This document shows, in pieces, positions 22,509-30,549 of a stretch of 64,000 bases of DNA. The DNA is from an uncultured Clostridia bacterium (GTDB lineage: Bacteria; Bacillota; Clostridia; Oscillospirales; Ruminococcaceae), in the NCBI GenBank assembly GCA_947629335.1, contig CANRDI010000007.1:30825-94824 (forward strand), given 5' to 3'. The notes below the pieces were generated by a model. It was given only the letters and a program-made list of their open reading frames with translations. It was not told the DNA's origin and did not search any database. A program made the translations under genes and the position numbers. Position 1 is the stretch's first letter. Every line of letters begins with the position of its first letter.

Positions 22509-24530
22509 ATGAAAACTTTTTCGGCTGACGCAATAAGAAACGTGGTTCTTGCGGGACACGGCGAAAGCGGCAAGACCGCGCTTGCCGAGGCAATGCTCTA
22601 TAAGTGCGGCTTAACAGACAGGATTGGCACTATCGCCGACGGAAATACCGTCTGTGATTTTGACGCCGAGGAAATAAAGCGTAAAATTTCAATAAACGCC
22701 GCTATCGCAAATATGGTCTGGAAAGATAAAAAAATAAACGTTATAGACGCTCCCGGACAGTTTGATTTTGTCGGCGGAATGTACGAGGGTATACGCGCGG
22801 CTGAAAGCGTTATTGTCTGCGTAAACGGAAAAGACGGCGTGTGCGCGGGAACTCAAAAGGCATATAAGCTCGCAATGAAATACAATAAGGCTTGTATGCT
22901 TGCGGTCACTTGTATGGAAGTTGAAAACAGCGACTTTTACCGCGTATTTACTCAGATGAAGACCGAGTTCGGACCGACGGTATGTCCGATTGTTGTGCCT
23001 TACGACAAGAACGGTCCTGTCGAGGCTTACATAAATCTGCTTACAATGAAAGCGTATAAATACGACAAAAAAGGCGTTCCGACAGAAGTTGAAATGCCTG
23101 CGTCGGAAAACAGAATTGCAGGACTTCGCGCGGCAATGGCTGAGGCTGTCGCGGAAACCAACGAGGAGTTTATGGATAAGTTCTTTAATGAAGAAGAATT
23201 TACTCACGAAGAACTCGTAAAAGGTATCCATGACGGCGTTGCAAACGGAACTATAACGCCAGTTGTGTGCTGCGCCAACGATACTCTTTCGGGAGTTGAT
23301 ATGCTGCTTGACGCGGTAGTTTCAATGCTGCCGTCGCCTAATGAAAGAAAGCTCGAAAAAATTGACGGCGAGGCTGTCGAATATGACGAAACAAAGCCGC
23401 TGAAAGCTGTCATATTCAAGACTGTTGCAGACCCGTTCATCGGAAAGATAAGCTATGTAAAGGTCGTTCAGGGAAAGCTCACGTCAAAGACTGTTCCCGT
23501 TTCGACAAGCGGAGCGGAACTTCGTTTCGGAAAACTTATGACAGTTGTCGGCAAAAATCAGGAAGAAGCCTCCGAGATAAGAGCGGGCGACATCTGCGCG
23601 CTCACAAAGCTTGACGCAAACACGGGCGACACGCTCTGCGACCCGTCCGACCTCAGAGCATTAGAGCCTATGGAATTTCCGAAAGCGTGCTATTTCCGCG
23701 CGGTGAAAATTGCCGCAAACGGCGACGAGGGCAAGCTCGGAGCGGCGATAAGACGGCTTTTGGAGGAGGACAGAACGCTCGAATATATCCACAACCACGA
23801 AACCCACGAGCGCATTATCGGCGGTCTTGGCGAACAGCATATCGACGTCGCGGTGGCGAAACTTAAAAGCAAGTTTGGAATTGACGTGACGCTTTCTGAG
23901 CCGAAAGTGGCATACCGCGAGGCGATAAAGAAAAAAGTGCTTATCGAAGCCAAACACAAGAAACAGTCGGGCGGTCACGGACAATACGGACACGTTAAAA
24001 TCGAGTTTGAGCCGTATGACGGCGAAGAACTTAAATTCGAGGAGAAAATTTTCGGCGGCTCTGTTCCGAAAAACTTCTTCCCCGCGATTGAAAAGGGATT
24101 GCAGGAAAGCTGCGAGAAAGGCTCTATCGGCGGTTATCCTGTTGTAAGGCTCAAAGCTACGCTTATTGACGGAAGCTATCACCCTGTTGACAGCTCCGAG
24201 CTTGCGTTCAAAACTGCCGCGTCAATGGCTTTCAAGAGCTGTATGGAACAAGCTGAACCTTATCTTCTTGAACCGCTTAGCAGCTATAAGATACTTGTTC
24301 CCGACGACAAACAGGGCGACGTTATAAGTGTTTTGTCAAAGCGCAGAGGCTCTGTAATGGGAATGAACAGCATTGGCGAGGGAATGAGCGAGATAAACGC
24401 CGAAGCTCCCGACGCGGAAATGATGGATTTCGCGCTTGTTTTAAGGCAGATAACTCAGGGGCTTGGAGAGTTCACGTCCGAGTTTTCAAGATATGAAATG
24501 CTGCCTGCGGGAACTGAGATAAAAAAATAA
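22509..24530 (+). CDS. EF-G-like translational GTPase paralogue with degenerate G motifs
   Basis: 673 aa from ATG 22509, with GGGAGG six bases upstream; the earlier start at 22416 lies in the promoter. All EF-G domains are present: P-loop GHGESGKT (16-23), G domain, domain II, III, domain IV with SGGHGQYGHVKIEFEP, and V. It belongs to the EF-G-2-like paralogues rather than canonical FusA. Switch II is DAPGQFDF: Gln84 takes the place of the catalytic His. The G4 motif NKxD is replaced by TCME (134-137), so guanine recognition should be weak. It may be a regulatory or low-turnover ribosome factor; drug-resistance proteins are an alternative, but no supporting feature is seen. Confidence 0.87.
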   Translation: MKTFSADAIRNVVLAGHGESGKTALAEAMLYKCGLTDRIGTIADGNTVCDFDAEEIKRKISINAAIANMVWKDKKINVIDAPGQFDFVGGMYEGIRAAESVIVCVNGKDGVCAGTQKAYKLAMKYNKACMLAVTCMEVENSDFYRVFTQMKTEFGPTVCPIVVPYDKNGPVEAYINLLTMKAYKYDKKGVPTEVEMPASENRIAGLRAAMAEAVAETNEEFMDKFFNEEEFTHEELVKGIHDGVANGTITPVVCCANDTLSGVDMLLDAVVSMLPSPNERKLEKIDGEAVEYDETKPLKAVIFKTVADPFIGKISYVKVVQGKLTSKTVPVSTSGAELRFGKLMTVVGKNQEEASEIRAGDICALTKLDANTGDTLCDPSDLRALEPMEFPKACYFRAVKIAANGDEGKLGAAIRRLLEEDRTLEYIHNHETHERIIGGLGEQHIDVAVAKLKSKFGIDVTLSEPKVAYREAIKKKVLIEAKHKKQSGGHGQYGHVKIEFEPYDGEELKFEEKIFGGSVPKNFFPAIEKGLQESCEKGSIGGYPVVRLKATLIDGSYHPVDSSELAFKTAASMAFKSCMEQAEPYLLEPLSSYKILVPDDKQGDVISVLSKRRGSVMGMNSIGEGMSEINAEAPDAEMMDFALVLRQITQGLGEFTSEFSRYEMLPAGTEIKK

Positions 24531-24544
24531 CGCAATAAATCAAA

Positions 24545-24574
24545 GCGCGGGAATGAATTTCCCGCGTTTTTTTG
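24545..24574 (+). terminator. Intrinsic terminator of the EF-G-like gene
   Basis: GCGCGGGAA-tga-ATTTCCCGCG followed by seven T. Confidence 0.9.
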
Positions 24575-24713
24575 TTGAAATTGATAAAATTTTATCCGAT
24601 TTTAAAAAATTTTTTTATTCTTTTCGAGAGTGAATATTCATTTTGGCTTATCTATGCGGTTTAAGCGGTTTTTACGGTAAAATTCATATTACAGAATTTA
24701 AAAGTGCCTGTGG

Positions 24714-24719
24714 TATAAT
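24714..24719 (+). promoter_or_regulatory. Extended -10 promoter of leader copy 3
   Basis: TGGTATAAT is an extended -10 element; the -35 is poor (ACAGAA at 17 bases). The start falls near 24726, at the first strand of P1, as in the other two copies. Confidence 0.65.
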
Positions 24720-24725
24720 TAAGGT

Positions 24726-24921
24726 ACGGCATAATTTTTTCTATTTTACAATAACACTTTCTCCTTTAGTGTACGGGTTTAATAGGGAAAGAATTGTGCT
24801 GCGGCAATTTGAAGCCGGCATTTTTAAAGGTGCGCGGCTTCAATGCTGCGCGCTTTTTGTTTTTGCGGGAATTGCGCGCGGCAAAAAAAATATACCGCAA
24901 AAAGAACGGAGGATTTTTTAA
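24726..24921 (+). promoter_or_regulatory. Structured leader with terminator/antiterminator, copy 3
   Basis: P1: GGCATAATTTTTTC (24728-24741) with GAAAGAATTGTGCT (24787-24800). P3: ACACT (24754-24758) with AGTGT (24768-24772). Antiterminator: GAAGCCGGCA (24811-24820) with TGCGCGGCTTC (24831-24841). Terminator: 24830-24838 with 24845-24853, then TTTTT. The read-through hairpin pairs TTTTTGCGG with CCGCAAAAA and encloses TTGC-gcgcg-GCAA as in copy 2, just ahead of ACGGAGG. Primary sequence in P1-P3 differs almost completely from copies 1 and 2 while the fold is kept. Confidence 0.75.
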
Positions 24922-27492
24922 ATGAAAGTAAGAAAACTAAGCGCAATTCTTTTAGCAGGCGCGCTAATGGCAACACCCGCGGTTACTACGGCGGCAATGG
25001 CTGAAAGCTCGCAGACGGACAGCGCCGACAGCACACAAAACATTGTTGACGAAAGCGGAAATCTTATTATTGAGGGAACTACTGTAACAGGTGTTACAGA
25101 AAAAGGAAAGACGGCTAAAGATATAATTATTCCCGATGGTGTGACACATATTGACGTTTCTTTTGAAAGCTGTACAAATCTTGAAAACGTATATATTCCT
25201 GATGATACGGTATTTCCTCTGGACGTTTTTCGCAATTGCAAAAAACTTAAAAACATAAATGTTTCATCGAGAAATGAGTATGTACGTTCGATAGACGGGG
25301 TTCTGTTTCAAGGCAGTAACTACTCCTTAACATTGGTATTTTATCCCGAAGGCAGAACAGATGAAAGTTATTCAATTCCCGATGTTTACAATATCGGCGA
25401 TATGGCGATTTGCAACGATAGTCTTAAAAGCATAACTATACCTTATTATGGTTCATTTTATGGCAATCAGCGTGTTCTTGATTGTCCAAATCTCACCGAC
25501 GTGTATTTTTCCGGCACAGAGGAAGATTGGAAGAAAATGTTTGAAGAAAAAACCGCAAAAGATTTCGGCATACCGGAAACCGCAACTATCCACTATAACA
25601 ACAATGACGAAAGCAGCGCACAGGATATTGTTGACCCCAGCGGAAACCTTAAAATTGAAGGAACGGTCGTAACGGGAGTTACGGAGCAGGGTGAAACGGC
25701 AACGGAGATAGTTATTCCCGAAGGTGTGACAAAAATCGATAGTTCTTTCTATAGTTGTAAAAATCTTAAAAGCGTGACTATTCCCGCAAGTGTTACAAAA
25801 ATCGGCGAGTTGCCTTTTTACTCATGTGATAGCCTTGAAAGCATAAATGTTTCCGAAAACAATAAAAACTATGTATCAGTTGACGGCGTTTTATTCAACA
25901 AGGATAAAACAGAACTCATACGTTATCCTTCTGCAAAAGCGAATACTTCTTATACTGTTCCCGACGGCGTTAAAATAATTGGCGACTGGGCTTTTGCCCC
26001 CGGCGGTTGGTATAACGATGATGAACTTAAGTTTAACCTTACAGAAGTAATCATTCCCGACAGCGTGACGAAAATCGGCTATGGAGCTTTTTCCGGCAGC
26101 TCTATTTCAAGTGTGAAAATCGGCGAAGGCGTTACCGAAATCGGCATCGGAGCATTCGGCTATACCGATCTTACAAGCGTAACAATTCCCAAAAGCGTAA
26201 AAACAATCGGCAATCTAGCTTTTTCAGACTGTAAAAAACTTGAAGAAGTCAAATATTCAGACGGCTTAAAAGACCTCGGACGCGATGTTTTTGACAATAC
26301 TCCCTGGCTCGAAAAGAAATCTGATGAAAATCCTCTTGTGGTTATCAACGGCATACTTATAGACGGAAGCAAATGCAAGGGCGATGTGGTTATTCCTTCA
26401 ACCGTTACTGTAATCCAGCCTGAAACTTTTGAGGACAACGAAAATATTACAAGCGTTGTTATTCCCGAAGGCGTAACCAAAATTGATGTAGACACTTTCA
26501 GCGGCTGTACAAAGCTTGAAAACATAACCATTCCGAAGAGCGTAACTTTTATATACGATAGTGCATTTGAAAAAACGCCCTGGCTTGAAAACAAGATAAA
26601 AGAAGATCCGATGGTTATTGTCAATGATATTTTAATCGACGGCTCAGCTTTAAAGGGCGATGTTGTTATACCGAACAATGTAAAAATGATTAGCTATTGC
26701 TTTACTAATTTTGGCGAAGAAAAAACCATAACAAGTCTTACATTCGGCAAAAAAGTTAAAACAATGTTTCTTGACGGTTATTTCCCTGTGCTGTCAGAAA
26801 TTTATTTCAACGGCTCGCAAGAACAGTTTGATAAAATAGTCGTATACGCTTATCCGCATAAAGGCGGAGCAGCTGATATGTATGATCTTTACACGCATAT
26901 GGACATTCAAACTCTTGAAAAGGGGCATTATGATGCGGGTTGCACATTCCACTTTGCAAAGCCCGTGACCCTTACAACCGAAAATGTAGTTCTTGACGCG
27001 GAAGCGGGCGTTCTTCCCGACGGCGCAAAGCTGAACGTTGAGCCGATTGCCGATAAAACCGACAGCACAATGGCTGCTTATGAAATTACCCTGACCGAAA
27101 ACGACAAGGAAATTCAGCCCGACGGAGATGTCACGGTAAAAATTCCCGTTCCTGCGGCTCTCAAAGGCAAGACCCTCTATGTTTTCAGAGCTGAAGATGA
27201 CGGCAAGTACACCAATATGAACGCGAAACTTGACGGCGATTATATGGTATTTACTACCGATCATTTCAGCGAGTATGTTGTTACGATTGACGGAACTCTT
27301 GCCGACACGCCCGAAAGCTCGGACAGCGACAATTCTTCCGACAATTCCGACAACGAAAGCTCCGACAGCGAAAATTCAAACAGCGGTTCGGATAAATCCC
27401 CGAACACAGGTTTCGGAGGAATTGCAATGTCGCTCGGAGTATTTGCTCTTGCGGGCGCGGCAGTTCTTGTTTCAAGAAAGAAAACCAAATAA
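24922..27492 (+). CDS. BspA-like leucine-rich-repeat surface protein 3
   Basis: 856 aa, the largest of the three paralogues. Signal peptide MKVRKLSAILLAGALM. The N-terminal part holds two blocks of LRR_5 repeats, each opening with the same DESGNL/DPSGNL and VTGVTE lead-in (about residues 45 and 240), which looks like internal duplication. Two short copies of the NPLVVINGILIDGSKCKGDV type segment separate repeats near 475 and 560. A beta-rich domain (about 685-780, VLPDGAKLNVEPI, DGDVTVKIPVP) precedes a Ser/Asp/Asn stalk and the SPNTG, hydrophobic, RKKTK tail. GGAGG lies upstream. Surface display is likely; function unknown. Confidence 0.9.
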   Translation: MKVRKLSAILLAGALMATPAVTTAAMAESSQTDSADSTQNIVDESGNLIIEGTTVTGVTEKGKTAKDIIIPDGVTHIDVSFESCTNLENVYIPDDTVFPLDVFRNCKKLKNINVSSRNEYVRSIDGVLFQGSNYSLTLVFYPEGRTDESYSIPDVYNIGDMAICNDSLKSITIPYYGSFYGNQRVLDCPNLTDVYFSGTEEDWKKMFEEKTAKDFGIPETATIHYNNNDESSAQDIVDPSGNLKIEGTVVTGVTEQGETATEIVIPEGVTKIDSSFYSCKNLKSVTIPASVTKIGELPFYSCDSLESINVSENNKNYVSVDGVLFNKDKTELIRYPSAKANTSYTVPDGVKIIGDWAFAPGGWYNDDELKFNLTEVIIPDSVTKIGYGAFSGSSISSVKIGEGVTEIGIGAFGYTDLTSVTIPKSVKTIGNLAFSDCKKLEEVKYSDGLKDLGRDVFDNTPWLEKKSDENPLVVINGILIDGSKCKGDVVIPSTVTVIQPETFEDNENITSVVIPEGVTKIDVDTFSGCTKLENITIPKSVTFIYDSAFEKTPWLENKIKEDPMVIVNDILIDGSALKGDVVIPNNVKMISYCFTNFGEEKTITSLTFGKKVKTMFLDGYFPVLSEIYFNGSQEQFDKIVVYAYPHKGGAADMYDLYTHMDIQTLEKGHYDAGCTFHFAKPVTLTTENVVLDAEAGVLPDGAKLNVEPIADKTDSTMAAYEITLTENDKEIQPDGDVTVKIPVPAALKGKTLYVFRAEDDGKYTNMNAKLDGDYMVFTTDHFSEYVVTIDGTLADTPESSDSDNSSDNSDNESSDSENSNSGSDKSPNTGFGGIAMSLGVFALAGAAVLVSRKKTK

Positions 27493-27520
27493 TTTCATTT
27501 CATTAAATCCTTCTTAAATT

Positions 27521-27557
27521 AAAATGCTCCGCGAAAAAATCGTGGAGCATTTTAATT
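27521..27557 (+). terminator. Intrinsic terminator of surface protein 3
   Basis: AAAATGCTCC and GGAGCATTTT around an A-rich loop. Confidence 0.85.
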
Positions 27558-27563
27558 ATAAAA

Positions 27564-27598
27564 ACGTCCCGCAGAAAAACTGCGGGACGGGTTTTTAT
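27564..27598 (-). terminator. Terminator at the end of the pectin locus
   Basis: CGTCCCGCAG-aaaaa-CTGCGGGACG with T runs on both strands (GTTTTTATT plus, GTTTTTAT minus). It lies 17 bases past the uxaA stop and can also stop plus-strand transcripts. Confidence 0.85.
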
Positions 27599-27614
27599 TC
27601 GTGAGCGAACTAAA

Positions 27615-29093
27615 TCAAAGAGTAACGCCCGTTTTGAAAATCGCAATGTCGCGCGATCCGTGGCGCTCGTTTACTGTCTGACGACCGTTCGCAACGTTTA
27701 CTATAAGCTCTACAAGCTCGCTTAACTTGTCGTCAAAGCTGTCGCCCGTAACTATAGAGCCTGCATCAAAGTCGATCCAGTTGTTCTTGCGCTTTGCAAG
27801 GTCGCTGTTGGTGGATATTTTTATCGTCGGAACAAAACCGCCGAACGGTGTTCCGCGTCCTGTCGTGAACAGAACCATGTGACAGCCCGCGCTCGCAAGA
27901 TTTGTTACTGCAACCATATCGTTTCCGGGTCCGTTCAACAGGTTAAGTCCGTGACTTGTAAGCTTATCGCCGTCAAACAAAACGTCGCAGACCTGCTGAG
28001 TTCCGCTCTTCTGCGTGCAGCCGAGCGACTTGTCTTCAAGCGTCGTAATTCCGCCCGCCTTGTTTCCGGGAGAGGGGTTTTCGTAAACAGGCTGGTCGTG
28101 CTTTTGATAGTACTCCTTAAAGCCGTTTACAAGTTTAACTATCTTGCCGAACGTTTCCTCGTCCTTTGCCCTGTCCATTAAAAGCTGTTCAGCGCCGAAC
28201 ATCTCCGGAACTTCGGTAAGAACCGTTGTTCCGCCGATAGACGCTATATAGTCCGAAAGCCTGCCGACAAGGGGATTTGCGGTAATTCCCGAAAGTCCGT
28301 CCGAGCCGCCGCATTTAAGCCCGACTTTAAGACAGGACATATCTTTTTCTACGCGCTTATCGTCCTTTGCCTTGAAATACAGCATTTCAAGCAACGCAAC
28401 ACCCGCGGTTATTTCATCGTCAACGTCCTGCGCGATAAGAAACGCCGTGCGCTCTTTGTCATAATCGCCGAGGGTTTCCTTGAACACGTCCATTCTGTTG
28501 TTTTCACAGCCAAGTCCGAGAACAAGAACTCCGCCAGCGTTCGGATGTTTTACCATTCTTTGCAGAATAGTGCGGGTGCGCTCGTGATCCTCGCCTATCT
28601 GCGAGCAGCCGTAGGGGTGAGTATAAGCGAATACGCCGTCAATTCCCTCAAGGTCGGGGTGCTTTTTTATAAACTCCTCGACAATTTTCCTTGCCTGAGA
28701 ATTTACGCAGCCGACCGTCGGAATAACCCAAAGCTCGTTTCTTATGCCGACTTCACCGTTTGCGCGTTCGTAAACGTTTATTTTGGGCGCGGTCTTTTTC
28801 TCCATTGGCGTGATTTCCTTGCGGCTGTAGGAATATTCAAGCGTTCCTTCAAGGTTTGTCGCCATATTGTGGCTGTGAACATGCTCGCCGACAGCGATAT
28901 CCTTTGTCGCTTTTCCGATCACTTCGCCGTATTTTATCACCTTTTCGCCTGTCTTTATAGGCTTTAACGCGAATTTGTGACCTTTTTCAATGTTCTCTTT
29001 AAGCGTTACGCCCTCGTGTTCTTCGCCTGCTTTAAGGTTTTCGAGCGCGACCGCAACGCTGTCTATAGGGGAAATTTTAATTGTACTTTTCAT
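27615..29093 (-). CDS. uxaA: Altronate dehydratase
   Basis: 492 aa, full-length UxaA with both the small N-terminal SAF-like domain (about 1-95, with GHKFALKPIKTGEKV and HVHSHNMATNL) and the large catalytic domain. It dehydrates D-altronate to 2-keto-3-deoxygluconate, needing iron. Conserved Cys and His occur in YTHPYGCSQIGEDHERT, GLGCENN, LKCGGSDGLSGITANP and LFTTGRGTPFGG. The ATG at 29093 lies three bases after uxaB, and the gene is last in the locus, ahead of a strong terminator. Confidence 0.97.
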   Translation of the reverse strand: MKSTIKISPIDSVAVALENLKAGEEHEGVTLKENIEKGHKFALKPIKTGEKVIKYGEVIGKATKDIAVGEHVHSHNMATNLEGTLEYSYSRKEITPMEKKTAPKINVYERANGEVGIRNELWVIPTVGCVNSQARKIVEEFIKKHPDLEGIDGVFAYTHPYGCSQIGEDHERTRTILQRMVKHPNAGGVLVLGLGCENNRMDVFKETLGDYDKERTAFLIAQDVDDEITAGVALLEMLYFKAKDDKRVEKDMSCLKVGLKCGGSDGLSGITANPLVGRLSDYIASIGGTTVLTEVPEMFGAEQLLMDRAKDEETFGKIVKLVNGFKEYYQKHDQPVYENPSPGNKAGGITTLEDKSLGCTQKSGTQQVCDVLFDGDKLTSHGLNLLNGPGNDMVAVTNLASAGCHMVLFTTGRGTPFGGFVPTIKISTNSDLAKRKNNWIDFDAGSIVTGDSFDDKLSELVELIVNVANGRQTVNERHGSRDIAIFKTGVTL

Positions 29094-29096
29094 AGC

Positions 29097-30542
29097 TTAC
29101 TTACCGAGAAAAGCCTGAAGAGCTTTTCTTTCTCCGTTCTTTACAATGCTTTCAATATAGCCTGCGACAAGCTGTGCGTTATCGTCAACGTCGAGATCCT
29201 GCTCCCAGAGGTCAACCGCAGAGAGCGCTTTCTTCGCCATAGCCGTATAGTCGTTCATCTGCCACAATTCTTTCCAGAACTCGATATACTTCGGGTCGTC
29301 CGCAAGCGCTATATCAGCGTCGCCGCGCTTTCCGCGGTAGAATACCACAAGTGAAGCGAACGAGAACAGAATGTGCTTGGGCGACTTTCCGAACTTCTCA
29401 CGATAATCGTTATATGTCGGGAGAAGTCTGGTCTTGAACTTCGTAGTGGAATTAAGAGCTATAGACATAAGCTCGTGACGGATAAACGGGTTCTTGAAAC
29501 GCTCTACGACGCTGTTTGCAAATGCGTCCATCTGGTCCTTCGGAAGATTTATCGTCGGCTTTATCTCGTCATTTATAAGCTCGGCTACAAACTGCCCTAC
29601 ATCAGCGTCCTCTACGCTCTCGCGGACCGTATCAATTCCCGAAAGATATGCAACGGGAACCATTGCGGTATGAGAACCGTTGAGTATTTTAACCTTGCGC
29701 TGTTTATAAGGAGTGATGTCGTCGGCGAATATAACGTTAAGTCCCGACTTGTCAGCGGGAAGTTTTTCCTGTACAAACGGCTCTTTTTGGAGTACCCAGA
29801 GGTGGAAAATTTCGCCTTTTACAATGTTGTTGTCGTTAAAGCCCATTTCCTCGCGTATAGCGTCAGCGTTATCGCGCGGATAACCGGGAACTATTCTGTC
29901 AACGAGTGTGCTGGTATAATGGCAGGCGGTCGTCATCCAGTTTATGAACTTTTCGTCCATATTATTTATCTTTGCAAGCTCTACGAGGCATCTTTTAAGC
30001 TCGTCGCCGTTGTGGTCGATAAGCTCGCATGGAACTATCGCAAGACCCTTGTTCATATCGCCGCCGAAATGGTCGTATCTTGCTTTAAGAAGAGCAAGAA
30101 GTTTTCCCGGAAAGCTCTTGGGGCATTTTGTAAGGTCGGTATCGGTCTTGTCGAGCGCAATTCCCGCCTCTGTTGTATTGGAAATAACGATCTCCAGATC
30201 TTCGCTCTTTGCATAGCCGAGGAATTTGTCATACTGCTCGAAAGGATTGATAAAATCCTTCAGAACGTCGATAATGCGCTTGCTCTGGACTTTTTCGCCC
30301 TTGTCGATACCTTCAAGGCAGAGCGTATAAAGTCCGTCCTGTTTTTCAAGGTCAGCCACTCTGCCCATAGGCATCGGCTGTACGACCGCAACGCCCGCAT
30401 TTATTACGCCTGCGTCGTTAAGATTTTGTAAGATCCAGTCAACAAACGCGCGCAAGAAATTTCCTTCGCCGAACTGAATAATTTTTACAGGTCTGTCGAC
30501 CGCCTGAAAATTGCTTCTGTTCAAATCTTTCATACTCAGCAC
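29097..30542 (-). CDS. uxaB: Tagaturonate reductase (altronate oxidoreductase)
   Basis: 481 aa, usual UxaB size. It reduces tagaturonate to altronate with NADH. The N-terminal IIQFGEGNFLRAFVDWILQ is the dinucleotide-binding start typical of the polyol-specific long-chain dehydrogenases, and VKILNGSHTAMVPVAYLSGI is the conserved catalytic segment with Lys, Asn and His. It is preceded seven bases upstream by the MATE transporter gene and followed at once by uxaA. A 352-aa plus-strand frame across it is antisense. Confidence 0.95.
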   Translation of the reverse strand: MLSMKDLNRSNFQAVDRPVKIIQFGEGNFLRAFVDWILQNLNDAGVINAGVAVVQPMPMGRVADLEKQDGLYTLCLEGIDKGEKVQSKRIIDVLKDFINPFEQYDKFLGYAKSEDLEIVISNTTEAGIALDKTDTDLTKCPKSFPGKLLALLKARYDHFGGDMNKGLAIVPCELIDHNGDELKRCLVELAKINNMDEKFINWMTTACHYTSTLVDRIVPGYPRDNADAIREEMGFNDNNIVKGEIFHLWVLQKEPFVQEKLPADKSGLNVIFADDITPYKQRKVKILNGSHTAMVPVAYLSGIDTVRESVEDADVGQFVAELINDEIKPTINLPKDQMDAFANSVVERFKNPFIRHELMSIALNSTTKFKTRLLPTYNDYREKFGKSPKHILFSFASLVVFYRGKRGDADIALADDPKYIEFWKELWQMNDYTAMAKKALSAVDLWEQDLDVDDNAQLVAGYIESIVKNGERKALQAFLGK

Positions 30543-30549
30543 CTCAAAA

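Noticed and set aside
24880..24915. T-box antiterminator suggested by the ACCGC string
   Set aside because: The AGGGTGGNACCGCG box is not present; ACCGC here pairs with TTTGCGG.
29373..30431. A 352-codon plus-strand open frame
   Set aside because: It mirrors uxaB on the other strand; composition effects of a real gene explain it.
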